A stretch of DNA of 60,023 nt from JAPPHY01 sp034423135 (GTDB lineage: Bacteria > Chloroflexota > Dehalococcoidia > Lucifugimonadales > UBA2985): positions 1 through 60,023 of the forward strand of contig DAOUJC010000012.1 of the NCBI GenBank assembly GCA_034423135.1, in the 5' to 3' direction. Shown here piece after piece: positions 23,187 to 31,767 of the stretch (position 1 is the first letter of the stretch; each line of letters starts with the position of its first letter). The notes below the pieces were generated by a model, which was not told the origin of the DNA, searched no databases, and saw nothing but the letters and a program-made list of their open reading frames with translations. Position numbers and translations under genes: made by a program.

Positions 23187-24449
23187 ATGCGAAGGGTCTT
23201 CTACGGATGGTACATTGTAGCCGCAAGCGTAGGACTCAACTTCTACCTGTCCATAGTGTTCTTTCAGGGCTTCCAGGTATTCTTCCTGCCCATCCTCAAC
23301 GAGTTCGGATGGAGCCGCGCTGTCACGTCCGGCGCATTCTCGCTGAGGCAGTTGGAGTCCGGCCTGCTGGCTCCGTTCATCGGCTTCCTTGTAGACCGAT
23401 GGGGGCCAAGGAAGATCATCCTGACGGGCGTGGTGCTCGGCGCAGCTGGGATGATCATGATGGGCTTCATCAACTCCCTCTGGACGTTCTACGCCGCCTT
23501 TCTGCTCGCCTCCCTGGGCACCAGCGGCTCATCGCACGGGGTGTCCTGGTCCGCGGCCGTGGCCAACTGGTTCGACAGGCTGAGGGGCCGCGCGCTCGGC
23601 ATCGCGATGATGGGCCCGGTTGTGGGCGGCCCGTTCGTGGTCGTCGTGGCCATCCTGAACGGCTGGCTGGGCTGGCGATCGGCGCTCATACTTCTCGGCG
23701 TGGGCATGCTGGTTGTCGGCATACCGCTGGGCATGGTCGCACGACCGCGGCCGGAGCCCTACGGCCTGCTGCCCGACGGCGACACCGTTCGGAGGACGCC
23801 GGACCCGCAGGACGCGTCCTACCCGGGAGCCTTTCAGGGCGCCTCCGACGGCTTGACCGTGAGCCAGGCTGTGGCCACTCGCGAGTTCTGGCTGCTCATG
23901 GTGCTCTTCGCCTCCATGTTCATGGGCATAAGCGGGCTGATGGTGCACCTGATACCCATGATGGAGGACATGGGCTACTCCTCAGCCCAGGCCGCTGCGA
24001 TCCTGGGCATCATGTTCCTGCTCAGCGGGATTGGCCGCATGGGCGCCGGATTCCTCGCGGACATGCTGGACTTCGTGAAGGTGATGGGAGGACTCGTAGT
24101 ATTCCAGGTCACCGGGCTGCTCCTGCTTGGTGTGATGGGCCCCGGCCAGCTGTGGATCGTTGGAGTCTTTCTGCTGCTGTTCGGCATCGGATTCGGGGGC
24201 ACCATACCGCTGAGGCCGTTCCTGATGATGCAGCTGTTTGGATCGCGCGCGTTCGGAGCGCTGCAGGGCCTGGTGCAGGGCGGCGCAATCGGCGCGGGCA
24301 TGGTCGGGCCAGTGTTCTACGGCTGGGTGTTCGACACCCGCGGCTCCTACGACCTGGCAATCTACGCGTCCATCGGCACGATCCTGGTATCGCTGCCTCT
24401 CCTGTTCTTCATACGCGTGCCTCGAAGCGTCGCGCGGAGCGTGCGCTGA
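23187..24449 (+). CDS. MFS transporter, oxalate/formate or monocarboxylate type
   Basis: About 420 aa, 12 helices. The start RRVFYGWYIVAASVGLNFYLSIVFFQGFQVFFLPI and the DRWGPRKIIL motif A are typical of the monocarboxylate/OFA branch, distinct from the MFS_3 array at 11387-17178. A Pro-rich cytoplasmic loop (RPRPEPYGLLPDGD) lies in the centre. The start is placed at ATG 23187; an in-frame extension to 23100 encodes a hydrophilic, Cys/Pro-rich stretch unlike an MFS N-terminus. It is followed 75 nt later by catabolic enzymes, so it probably imports an organic acid for them. Confidence 0.87.
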   Translation: MRRVFYGWYIVAASVGLNFYLSIVFFQGFQVFFLPILNEFGWSRAVTSGAFSLRQLESGLLAPFIGFLVDRWGPRKIILTGVVLGAAGMIMMGFINSLWTFYAAFLLASLGTSGSSHGVSWSAAVANWFDRLRGRALGIAMMGPVVGGPFVVVVAILNGWLGWRSALILLGVGMLVVGIPLGMVARPRPEPYGLLPDGDTVRRTPDPQDASYPGAFQGASDGLTVSQAVATREFWLLMVLFASMFMGISGLMVHLIPMMEDMGYSSAQAAAILGIMFLLSGIGRMGAGFLADMLDFVKVMGGLVVFQVTGLLLLGVMGPGQLWIVGVFLLLFGIGFGGTIPLRPFLMMQLFGSRAFGALQGLVQGGAIGAGMVGPVFYGWVFDTRGSYDLAIYASIGTILVSLPLLFFIRVPRSVARSVR

Positions 24450-24524
24450 CACCCGCTTCGATCGAAAACGGATCCGGAAACCGGAAAGCTGCCGGCGACA
24501 AGCCGGAGGCAAGGGAGGTGTGAC

Positions 24525-25652
24525 ATGGCGCCGGAAGTGGCAGCCGACAGCGTCCTCGTCGACGCGCAACGACTGGAGCGGTTCGTGTTCACGGTCTTTT
24601 CGACCCTGGGCCTGAGCGAGTCCAACGCCCGGGACGCCGCGGACGTGCTGGTCAAGTCCGACATCTACGGCATCGACTCCCACGGCGTGCCGCGGCTGGC
24701 AGGCTACGTCAACCGGCTCCGGACCGGAGCAGCCGAGGGCAACCCGGAGGTGGTCGTCGTCCATGAGCTACCGTCCACCGCCCTCGTGGACGGCGCGAAC
24801 GGCGTGGGCATGGTGGTGGGCAAGCGAGCCATGGAGATCGCCATACGCAAGGCGGAGGCCACGGGAGCGGGATTCGTCTCGGTGCGCAACAGCTCACACT
24901 ACGGCATCGCCGGATACTACGCCCGCATGGCGCTGGAGCACGACATGATCGGATTCAGCATGACCAACGTGGGCAGCGGCGGCAGCACGCCGGCCACGGG
25001 CGGCCTCACCGGGTTCTTCGGCACCAACCCCATAGCCGTGGCCGCGCCCACCGGAACGCCTCCCGCGTTCGTCATGGACTTCGCCACTACCGTCGTCGCC
25101 TCCGGCAAGCTCCAGATCGCGCAGCGGCGCGGCCAGCCCGTGCCGCTCGGCTGGGTCGTCGACAGGGAGGGCAACCTCTCCACGAACCCCGCGGACAGGC
25201 ACGGCGGAGGCTACATCCCGCCCCTCGGCGGCATGCGAGAGACGAGCGGCCACAAGGGCTACGGCCTGCTGCTCCTGGTGGACATCCTCTCCGGAGTGCT
25301 ATCGGGCGCGGCCGTCGGTGCCACGGCAACCAAGCTCACCGCGGAGGGAGCGCGGAATGAGCAGGCCCGCCCGGACGGCGCAGGCTCCAACACCGGCCAC
25401 TTCTTCGGCGCGCTGCGCGTGGACGGGTTCCGCCCCGTGGACGAGTTCAAGGCGCAGATGGACGAGATGATGAGTGTCATTCGCAGCTCCGAGAAGCTGC
25501 CGGGCTGGGAGCGCATCTTCGTGCACGGCGAGCCGGAGTGGGAAGCGGAGCGCGACCGGCTTGAGAACGGCATACCACTGGACCGGCCCACCTATGACTC
25601 CCTCGTAAAGGTGGCAGAGGACTTGGACATACCCCTGGACGTGAAGCGGTAG
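24525..25652 (+). CDS. Malate/L-lactate (Ldh2/YlbC-type) dehydrogenase
   Basis: 375 aa, the usual length. Conserved family segments are DIYGIDSHGVPRLAGYV (about 47-63, with the catalytic His), VRNSSHYGIAGYYARMAL (about 122-139) and ETSGHKGYGLLLLVDILSGVLSGA (about 245-268). These enzymes oxidise 2-hydroxyacids or reduce imino/2-keto acids with NAD(P), in the cytoplasm. gggaggtg precedes ATG 24525. The following FAH-family gene suggests processing of a keto acid. The exact substrate (malate, sulfolactate, ureidoglycolate and similar) cannot be told from sequence. Confidence 0.92.
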   Translation: MAPEVAADSVLVDAQRLERFVFTVFSTLGLSESNARDAADVLVKSDIYGIDSHGVPRLAGYVNRLRTGAAEGNPEVVVVHELPSTALVDGANGVGMVVGKRAMEIAIRKAEATGAGFVSVRNSSHYGIAGYYARMALEHDMIGFSMTNVGSGGSTPATGGLTGFFGTNPIAVAAPTGTPPAFVMDFATTVVASGKLQIAQRRGQPVPLGWVVDREGNLSTNPADRHGGGYIPPLGGMRETSGHKGYGLLLLVDILSGVLSGAAVGATATKLTAEGARNEQARPDGAGSNTGHFFGALRVDGFRPVDEFKAQMDEMMSVIRSSEKLPGWERIFVHGEPEWEAERDRLENGIPLDRPTYDSLVKVAEDLDIPLDVKR

Positions 25653-25696
25653 CGACACCGAGGCGCAGGGACGCCTCAGACAACAAGGAGGAGACC

Positions 25697-26599
25697 ATGA
25701 AGCTGGTGTTATTCGGCGACGAGTTCAACCTGGGAATACTCTCCGGCGATTCGGTGATAGACGCCTCGTCGGTTGCGGACACGATCAGCCACAGCTCGCC
25801 TCAGGAGCTGATGAGCAGCGTCATCGCGGACTTCGACCGGCATCGCGGCGCGCTGGAGCAGCTCGCAGCCTCCGGGCAAGGCATCCCCGCCGCCGCCGTG
25901 CGGCTGCGCGCGCCGCTGCCCTGCCCGCCAAGGCTGATCTGCATGGCCGTCAACTACCTGGAGCACGACGACCAGGTTGAGCCTGCTCCCATCAACGCAT
26001 TCAACAAGTCCTCCAGCAGCGTAATCGGCAACGGCGACACCATAGTCCTGCCGAGCGCGCAAGCCACGGTCTTCGAGCACGAGGCTGAGCTTGGCATCGT
26101 TATCGGCAAGCGCGCCAGCGCCATCAGGGCGGAGGACGCCTACGACTACGTTTTCGGGTACGTCAACTTCATTGACGTGTCCTGCAGGGGAATCGGTCCT
26201 GCCGGTCGTGACAGCTTCTTCATCGGCAAGTCGTGGGACACATTCGGCCCTATGGGCCCGGCGATTGTGACGGCCGACGAGGTGGCCGACCCGCTGGACC
26301 TGCCCGTCCGCCTCAGCGTTCAGGGCGAGCTGCGACAGGACTACAGCACCCGCAGCATGGGCCACAAGATACCGGAACTGCTGGAGTGGATCACGTGGAT
26401 CACCGCGCTGGAGCCGGGCGACGTTGTGGCGTGCGGTACTCACCACCTCGGCCTGGGGCCGCTGCAGGACGGCGACATGGTGGAGATGGAGATCGCCGAG
26501 TTCGGCAAGCTCACGCTCAACGTCACCGACGCCCTGAAGCGCGAGTGGCCGAGGGAGACGCGGGCGCAGCGCGAGGCGCGGGAGGCCGCCGGAGCGTAG
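25697..26599 (+). CDS. Fumarylacetoacetate hydrolase (FAH) family protein
   Basis: 300 aa. The metal site motif is VFEHEAELGIVIGKRASAI (Glu, Glu) followed by the Asp of GYVNFIDVSCRG and FIGKSWDTFGPMGPAIVTADEV, the standard FAHD C-terminal domain. The first 75 residues form the small N-terminal domain (MKLVLFGDEFNLGIL). Members hydrolyse or decarboxylate 3-oxo acids such as acylpyruvates or 2-hydroxy-hepta-dienedioates. ATG 25697 follows aaggaggag. Its operon partners are the dehydrogenase upstream and the small barrel protein downstream. Confidence 0.92.
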   Translation: MKLVLFGDEFNLGILSGDSVIDASSVADTISHSSPQELMSSVIADFDRHRGALEQLAASGQGIPAAAVRLRAPLPCPPRLICMAVNYLEHDDQVEPAPINAFNKSSSSVIGNGDTIVLPSAQATVFEHEAELGIVIGKRASAIRAEDAYDYVFGYVNFIDVSCRGIGPAGRDSFFIGKSWDTFGPMGPAIVTADEVADPLDLPVRLSVQGELRQDYSTRSMGHKIPELLEWITWITALEPGDVVACGTHHLGLGPLQDGDMVEMEIAEFGKLTLNVTDALKREWPRETRAQREAREAAGA

Positions 26600-26727
26600 C
26601 GCAGGGGCGTAGACGGCCGACGCGCTTGCCCGGCCACGTCTCATGCTGCATAATCGAGTCGCGAGAGGTGCCGAGCGCCTCTCGCGCGAACCGATTCACA
26701 CAACAACCGAACGGGAGGTGACTCGCC

Positions 26728-27000
26728 TTGGCACACTTGCTGATCAGACATAAGGTGGAGAGCTACGCCAAGTGGAGGCCGGTGTTCGCCGAGCAGAACG
26801 CCGACCGTGAGGCCGCCGGCCAAGTGGGGGACGCCCAGGTCTTCCGCAGCGGCGACGACCCGTGGGAGGTCCTGATCCTCATGGAGTGGGACGAGCTGGA
26901 GAGGGCGAGGCAGTTCGCCGCCTCCGACGCTACGCGCGAGGCCATGCAGGCTGCCGGTGTCTCGGACGAGCCGACATTCACCTTCCTGCAGGGCGTCTAG
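26728..27000 (+). CDS. Small dimeric alpha/beta-barrel protein (monooxygenase/cyclase-like)
   Basis: 90 aa. The pattern AHLLIRHKVESYAKWRPVFAEQNADREAAG ... VLILMEWDELERARQFAASDATREAMQAAGV ... TFLQGV matches ferredoxin-like dimeric barrels related to antibiotic biosynthesis monooxygenases. The N-terminal His and the Trp/Phe core are kept. No cofactor is predicted. TTG 26728 is supported by gggaggtg at 26723-26730's upstream side. The role in the preceding catabolic run is unknown. Confidence 0.7.
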   Translation: MAHLLIRHKVESYAKWRPVFAEQNADREAAGQVGDAQVFRSGDDPWEVLILMEWDELERARQFAASDATREAMQAAGVSDEPTFTFLQGV

Positions 27001-27032
27001 CACCCAACCGCGTTCTCCTGAAAGATACCAGT

Positions 27033-27743
27033 ATGGCCGACCCTAAGGCCCAGCAGGACTGCCACTACGCACGCCTGGGTGAGGTGGACTACGCCGAGGC
27101 GTGGGACTTGCAGCGGGACTTGGCCCGCCGCAGGGCGGACGGCGAGATGCCGGACTCACTGCTGCTCCTCGAGCATCCGCACACGTACACGCTCGGCCGC
27201 CGCGCCATCATCGACGAGGTGCTTGCAAGCGACGCGGCGTTGGCGCGGCTAGGCGCGCGCGTCGTGCACGCGGACAGGGGCGGGCTGGTCACATACCACG
27301 GCCCCGGCCAGATCGTGGGCTACCCCATCGTGGACGTCCGACCTCTTGGCGGCCCGCGGGACTACGTCTGCGCGCTGGAGGAGGTTGTCATCCTCACGCT
27401 GAACGACTTTGGACTAGCCGCCGAGCGAATACCGGATCTGATTGGCGTGTGGGTCGGAGACGTGAAGGTCGCATCAATTGGCGTGCGAATAAGCCGCGGC
27501 ATATCCACCCACGGCTTCGCGCTGAACGTGAGCACCGACCTGTCGTACTTCCACCACATCGTGCCCTGCGGGATGCCGGGCGCGGTGGTCGGCAGCATGG
27601 AGAGCCTGCTTGGAGCGCCTGTCGACATGGACAGCGTGGCGGAGCGGCTGGTATATCACCTCGGGACCCGGCTGCGCAGGACGATGGTTGAGGTGGAGCC
27701 AGAGACTCTCGGAACGAGGTCTGTAGCAGGAACGCAGGCCTAG
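27033..27743 (+). CDS. lipB: Lipoyl(octanoyl) transferase LipB
   Basis: 236 aa. LipB moves octanoyl from acyl-carrier protein to lipoyl domains in the cytoplasm, the first step of lipoate synthesis. Visible signatures are LLLLEHPHTYTLGRR, RGGLVTYHGPGQIVGYPI, the catalytic Lys in GDVKVASIGVRISRGISTHGFALNV and the acyl-accepting Cys in HHIVPCGM. ATG 27033 is used although no strong ribosome-binding site precedes it; the longer in-frame extension overlaps the previous gene. No lipA is nearby. The stop codon shares the palindrome CTAG with the stop of the convergent cysS fusion. Confidence 0.95.
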   Translation: MADPKAQQDCHYARLGEVDYAEAWDLQRDLARRRADGEMPDSLLLLEHPHTYTLGRRAIIDEVLASDAALARLGARVVHADRGGLVTYHGPGQIVGYPIVDVRPLGGPRDYVCALEEVVILTLNDFGLAAERIPDLIGVWVGDVKVASIGVRISRGISTHGFALNVSTDLSYFHHIVPCGMPGAVVGSMESLLGAPVDMDSVAERLVYHLGTRLRRTMVEVEPETLGTRSVAGTQA

Positions 27744-29920
27744 GAGCGGCTGCCCTCGCCGGCTGAAACCAGAAGCTCTTGGCGGTGGCCCCAGCGCTTC
27801 AGGAACCGGCGGAAGTTGACCATGCTCAGCTCCTCTCGCTCATCCTCCGACAGGCTAGTCCACACCCGGTGCTCGTGACGCTTCAGAGGCAGCGAGGAGA
27901 GCGCCATCAGCCGGTAGCCCTTCTCCAGGAAGCAGAAGCTGTACTCCAGGTCCAGGTTGCGGTAGAAACGGAAGCTCTCCCGCATCAGGTCCACCTCCGC
28001 GAGCAGCGCTCTACGGAAAGCGAAGCAGTACGCCTGGATCGCGTCCGCCCTGCCCTCGTCGATCTCCTCGAAGTGGCGCAGGTCGTCGGTTCGCAGCCCC
28101 CACGGGCCCGCTGCGCCTACGCCATCCTCGGACAGCGCGCTGGCCAGGGGCGACAGAAAGTCCTCCGTGGCCTCCACGGATGTGTCCATGAGCACGACGT
28201 AGGTGCCCAGGCACTGCTTGAGCAGGATGTTCTTGGCCGCCGCCTCACCAAGAACGTGGTCGGCGTGGATCACCCTCACCCGCGGGTCCTGGCCCGCCTT
28301 CTCCTCCAGCCACGCGGATGTGCCGTCCGTGGAGCCGTTGTCGACGACCACGACCTCCAGCGGATGCCTCTCGCCCAGCCGCAGCAGGCTGTCCATGCAC
28401 CGCTGGACGTCGCCCAGATAGTTGCACGCCACGATACCTACGGAGAACTCCAGCCTGTCGGGCTCGTTCAGCAGCGACGAGACGTCACGCGACGACGATA
28501 CCTCCGGCCACCGCTCCAGGCGTCGCTCCAAGTCCGACTTGGGCCGCGCACGTGTTCCAGTGGAAGCGTCCTCGAGGATATAGCCGTCCTCGCTCACGCT
28601 GCGCCGCACTGCGTCCGCCTCCAAGTAGTCCCGCCGCGCCCTAAGCTCCGACCGCCGGGCCTGCGCCGCAGATACGTGCTCCGGCACGCTCCACGACTCC
28701 ACCGAGCCGGCGAGTCCCAGGCCCAGTACGCCGTCGAACTCCAGCAGCAGTGCCAGCTTGGCGTAGTCCGGCAGGCCGGAGCGCGTCATCGCCCACGTCA
28801 GGGCCAGCGCGCCGGGCATGTCCAGGTCGTCGTTCACGCGGTCGAGGAATGCCTGCCTCCATAGCTCCACGTCAGAGTCCACGCCGTCAGCCGCGCCAGA
28901 CGCGGCCGACCACTCCCACATGCGGTTGCGCAGGCGCTGCAGGCCACGCTGCGCCGCACGGAGCGCCGAGAACGTGAAATTGAGGCGGGAGCGGTAGCGG
29001 ACGGTGAGGCAAAGGTACCGGAACGCCATCGGGTCAAAGCAGCGGCTCTCCAGGTCCTCCAGCGTGTAGTCGTTGGCGGTAGACTTGGACATCTTCACGC
29101 CGTCCGCCAGCAGATGCTGGCCGTGCACCCACGTGCGCACGAACGGCCCTCCGAACGCGCCCTCGCTCTGCGCAAGCTCGCCCTCGTGGTGCGGGAACAC
29201 GTTGTCGACGCCGCCGGTGTGGATGTCCAGCCGCTCTCCGAGGTACCGGGTGGACATGGCGGAGCACTCGATATGCCATCCCGGGAAGCCGTCGCCCCAC
29301 GGGCTGGGCCAGAACAGCACTCTGCCCGGCTCTGCCGCCTTCCACAGCGTGAAGTCGCGCGGATCCCGCTTCTGAGGGTCGGCCTCCGCCCTCACGCCCT
29401 CCAGCAGGTCGCCGCCGGTGTTGCCGGACAGGCGTCCGTAGTCAGGGAAGCGGGTCACGGCGAAGTACACGTTGCCGTCCACCTCGTAGGCGTAGCCACG
29501 CTCCATGAGCCGCTCCGTTATCCGCACCATGCCGTCGATGTGGTCGGTGGCGCGCGGGAAGTGTGTGGCGGGGAGGATGCCCAGCTTGGCCTCGTCCCTG
29601 TGGAATGCCTCTTCGTAGAAGTCCGTAATCTCCCGGGGCGTCTTGCCCTCCGCCAACGCGGATGCGATGACCTTGTCTTCGCCGCGCTCCAGCATCTCCT
29701 GGCGCATATGGCCCACATCGGTTATATTCTTTACGTGGACTACGCTCAGGCCCTGCGCTTCCAGGCCGCGGCGGATCCAGTCGGCCATGAGGTACGTCCT
29801 CAGGTTGCCAATGTGCGCGTGGCGGTAGACCGTGGGGCCGCAGCTGTACATTCGCACCAGCCCCGGCTCAAGGGGCTGGAAAGGCTCCACACTGCGGGAG
29901 AGGGTGTTGAAGAGTCGCAT
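27740..29920 (-). CDS. cysS: Cysteinyl-tRNA synthetase fused to a family 2 glycosyltransferase
   Basis: 726 aa in one uninterrupted frame. Residues 1 to about 455 are a complete CysRS. The class I HIGH motif is HIGN (36-39), zinc ligands are C27, C219, H244 and E248, KMSKS is at 276-280, and the C-terminal tail (DYLEADAVRRSVSEDGYILEDASTGTR) is that of ordinary CysRS. A linker of about 35 residues leads to a GT2 domain from about 489 (FSVGIVACNYLGDVQRCMDSLL, then VVVVDNGSTDG) to the end. The usual DxD is DTS (VVLMDTSVE), so metal-dependent transfer may be weakened. The CysRS part should charge tRNA-Cys; the role of the GT half is unknown. Divergent from folP. Confidence 0.93.
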   Translation of the reverse strand: MRLFNTLSRSVEPFQPLEPGLVRMYSCGPTVYRHAHIGNLRTYLMADWIRRGLEAQGLSVVHVKNITDVGHMRQEMLERGEDKVIASALAEGKTPREITDFYEEAFHRDEAKLGILPATHFPRATDHIDGMVRITERLMERGYAYEVDGNVYFAVTRFPDYGRLSGNTGGDLLEGVRAEADPQKRDPRDFTLWKAAEPGRVLFWPSPWGDGFPGWHIECSAMSTRYLGERLDIHTGGVDNVFPHHEGELAQSEGAFGGPFVRTWVHGQHLLADGVKMSKSTANDYTLEDLESRCFDPMAFRYLCLTVRYRSRLNFTFSALRAAQRGLQRLRNRMWEWSAASGAADGVDSDVELWRQAFLDRVNDDLDMPGALALTWAMTRSGLPDYAKLALLLEFDGVLGLGLAGSVESWSVPEHVSAAQARRSELRARRDYLEADAVRRSVSEDGYILEDASTGTRARPKSDLERRLERWPEVSSSRDVSSLLNEPDRLEFSVGIVACNYLGDVQRCMDSLLRLGERHPLEVVVVDNGSTDGTSAWLEEKAGQDPRVRVIHADHVLGEAAAKNILLKQCLGTYVVLMDTSVEATEDFLSPLASALSEDGVGAAGPWGLRTDDLRHFEEIDEGRADAIQAYCFAFRRALLAEVDLMRESFRFYRNLDLEYSFCFLEKGYRLMALSSLPLKRHEHRVWTSLSEDEREELSMVNFRRFLKRWGHRQELLVSAGEGSRS

Positions 29921-30019
29921 AGCCTCGCCTGAAACGGTAGCTCGGACAGTGTCTAATTCTAGTCCTTCCGCGTCGATGCTTCAATCCCGCCGCCCTAGTC
30001 ACACAGCGGAGAGTGGCGC

Positions 30020-30877
30020 GTGACGGCGTCCGGCACAAGCGGCACTACCCGATGCGGCCCCCTGACCCTTGAGTGGAGAAGCCGCACGTACGTCATGGGC
30101 ATCGTGAACGTGACGCCGGACTCGTTCTCAGGCGACGGCCTCGCCCACGACGCCGACGCGGCCCTGGAGCAGGCGCAACGCTTCCAGGCGGAAGGTGCGG
30201 ACATCATCGACGTAGGCGGCGAGTCCACACGACCCGGCCACACGCCCGTGGACGCGCACGAGGAGATTCGACGCGTCGTGCCTGTCATTCGACTGCTAGC
30301 CTCGCGCCTGCACGTCCCCATCAGTGTGGACACGCACAAGCACGAGGTGGCGCGAGAAGCCGTGGCCGCCGGCGCATCCATGATCAACGACGTTTGGGGA
30401 CTCAAGCGCGATCCAGCCCTCGCAGAGCTGGCCGCCCGCGAGAGCGTGCCAATCGTGCTAATGCACAACCAGGCCGGTACAGCCTACACAGACCTGCTCC
30501 CGGACGTGATTGCGAGCCTCCGCGCAAGCATGGACGCGGCGCTCAGCGCGGGCGTCCAGCCCGAGAACATCATCCTCGATCCCGGGCTGGGGTTCGGCAA
30601 GACCGCCGAACACAACCTGGAGCTGCTCCGAAGGCTCTCGGAGCTGAGGGCGCTCGGACGCCCCCTGCTGGTGGGCACGTCCCGCAAGTCCACCATCGGG
30701 CTAGTGCTGGACCTGCCCGTGGAGGAGCGGCTGGAGGGCACAGCAGCCACGGTGGCCCTCGCAATCGCGAACGGCGCGGACGTGGTACGCGTCCACGACG
30801 TGAAGGCCATGACGCGAGTGGCCAGGATGAGCGACGCGGTGGTGAGAGGCTGGACTGCTCCGGCGGGCGGCGCGTGA
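30020..30877 (+). CDS. folP: Dihydropteroate synthase
   Basis: 285 aa. It condenses p-aminobenzoate with hydroxymethyl-dihydropterin diphosphate. Motifs are MGIVNVTPDSFSGDG (about 32-46), GADIIDVGGESTRPGHTPV, SVDTHKHEVAREAVAAGASMINDVWG, the DPGLGFGKT loop and the GTSRKS segment, in the normal order. GTG 30020 follows gcggagag. The stop overlaps the folK start (GTGA at 30874-30877), so the two are translationally coupled. Confidence 0.96.
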   Translation: MTASGTSGTTRCGPLTLEWRSRTYVMGIVNVTPDSFSGDGLAHDADAALEQAQRFQAEGADIIDVGGESTRPGHTPVDAHEEIRRVVPVIRLLASRLHVPISVDTHKHEVAREAVAAGASMINDVWGLKRDPALAELAARESVPIVLMHNQAGTAYTDLLPDVIASLRASMDAALSAGVQPENIILDPGLGFGKTAEHNLELLRRLSELRALGRPLLVGTSRKSTIGLVLDLPVEERLEGTAATVALAIANGADVVRVHDVKAMTRVARMSDAVVRGWTAPAGGA

Positions 30878-31380
30878 AGACGGTCGAAGCCTACCTCGGG
30901 CTGGGGTCGAACCTCGGCGACCGGGAGCAGAACCTGGAGCGCGCCGTATCGCTCCTGGAGCGCGTGGCTGCGCCGGTTGCCGTGTCGTCCGTATACGAGA
31001 CCCGGCCCTGGGGCTACGTCGACCAGCCGGACTTCCTCAACCTGGCGTGCCGCGTGGAGACCGCGCTATCGCCGGAGGGGCTGCTTGGGGCGGTGCAGGC
31101 GGTGGAGGTGCTCATCGGACGAGAGCCTACGTTTCGCTACGGCCCGAGGACAATCGACGTGGACATCCTGCTGTACGGCGACCTCATCATCAATGTCGAT
31201 GGCCTGCGCGTGCCGCATCCAAGTCTGTTCGAGAGGGCGTTCGCGCTAGCTCCGCTGGCCGAAATCGCCCCGGAGCTGGTGCACCCGGAGCTGGGCGTGT
31301 CAGTGCGGGAGCTACTGGAGCGGCTGCCGCGCGCGGAGCGCGATGGCGTGTCACTGGTTGGACCGCTGCTTCGCCGCTAG
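30874..31380 (+). CDS. folK: 2-amino-4-hydroxy-6-hydroxymethyldihydropteridine diphosphokinase
   Basis: 168 aa. HPPK makes the pterin diphosphate used by FolP. Seen motifs are AYLGLGSNLGDREQNLERAV at the N-terminus, SSVYETRPWG, and YGPRTIDVDILLYGD with the two metal-binding Asp residues, then LRVPHPSLFERAFALAPLAEIAP. GTG 30874 overlaps the folP stop. Two hairpin repeats follow before the convergent Trm112-like gene and may terminate transcription. Confidence 0.96.
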   Translation: MKTVEAYLGLGSNLGDREQNLERAVSLLERVAAPVAVSSVYETRPWGYVDQPDFLNLACRVETALSPEGLLGAVQAVEVLIGREPTFRYGPRTIDVDILLYGDLIINVDGLRVPHPSLFERAFALAPLAEIAPELVHPELGVSVRELLERLPRAERDGVSLVGPLLRR

Positions 31381-31402
31381 GGCGACGTGCCATCTACCAC
31401 AA

Positions 31403-31491
31403 CCGTCATTGCGGCGAAAGCCGCAATCCAGGGGCGGGAGGCGGAGGGGGCGGCTCACCCCCATCTCAATCTTCCCCCATCAAGGGGGAAG
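31403..31491. repeat. Hairpin repeats between folK and the Trm112-like gene
   Basis: attgcggc (31408-31415) pairs with gccgcaat (31420-31427) around gaaa, inside a ccgtcattgcgg...aatccagggg repeat. cttccccc (31471-31478) pairs with gggggaag (31484-31491). The first is the unoccupied form of repeats at 41010 and 59419 that carry inserts. Position between convergent genes suggests a terminator role. Confidence 0.7.
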
Positions 31492-31531
31492 AGGCTTTGG
31501 TGGCCGCCAAGCCGGTTGCTCAACGCCCTCG

Positions 31532-31714
31532 CTAGGTGCGCAGGTTGGGAGGAAGCAGATTGGGGATGGAGTCCTCTATGGGGTAGGTCTCCGGGCAGCC
31601 CTCGCATTGAAGCTCGCCACGCACCACCTCAACCTCATTCTCCTCCTCCACCTTGAGCTTGAATGTGCTCTTGCACGTGGGGCAGGCCAGGATGTCCAGA
31701 AGCTCTTTCTTCAT
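31532..31714 (-). CDS. Trm112/UPF0434-like zinc-ribbon protein
   Basis: 60 aa. KKELLDILACPTCKSTFKL, then GELQCEGCPETYPIEDSIPNLLPPNLR, is the standard pattern of the Trm112-like family, with four Cys (CPTC and CEGC) for zinc. In other organisms Trm112 activates methyltransferases; bacterial homologues are poorly characterised. ATG 31714 gives exactly the family length. It is transcribed in the same direction as the CopD-like gene upstream (gap 53 nt). Confidence 0.9.
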   Translation of the reverse strand: MKKELLDILACPTCKSTFKLKVEEENEVEVVRGELQCEGCPETYPIEDSIPNLLPPNLRT

Positions 31715-31767
31715 GTGTTGGCGCTCCCTTGGAGTATGGTCCAACTGCAATCTATATTGCCCGCACG

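Noticed and set aside
27740..29920. MshC (mycothiol ligase) instead of CysRS
   Set aside because: The full C-terminal CysRS tail (ILEDASTGTR) and anticodon-region length are kept, which MshC lacks; left only as a speculative link for the fused domain.
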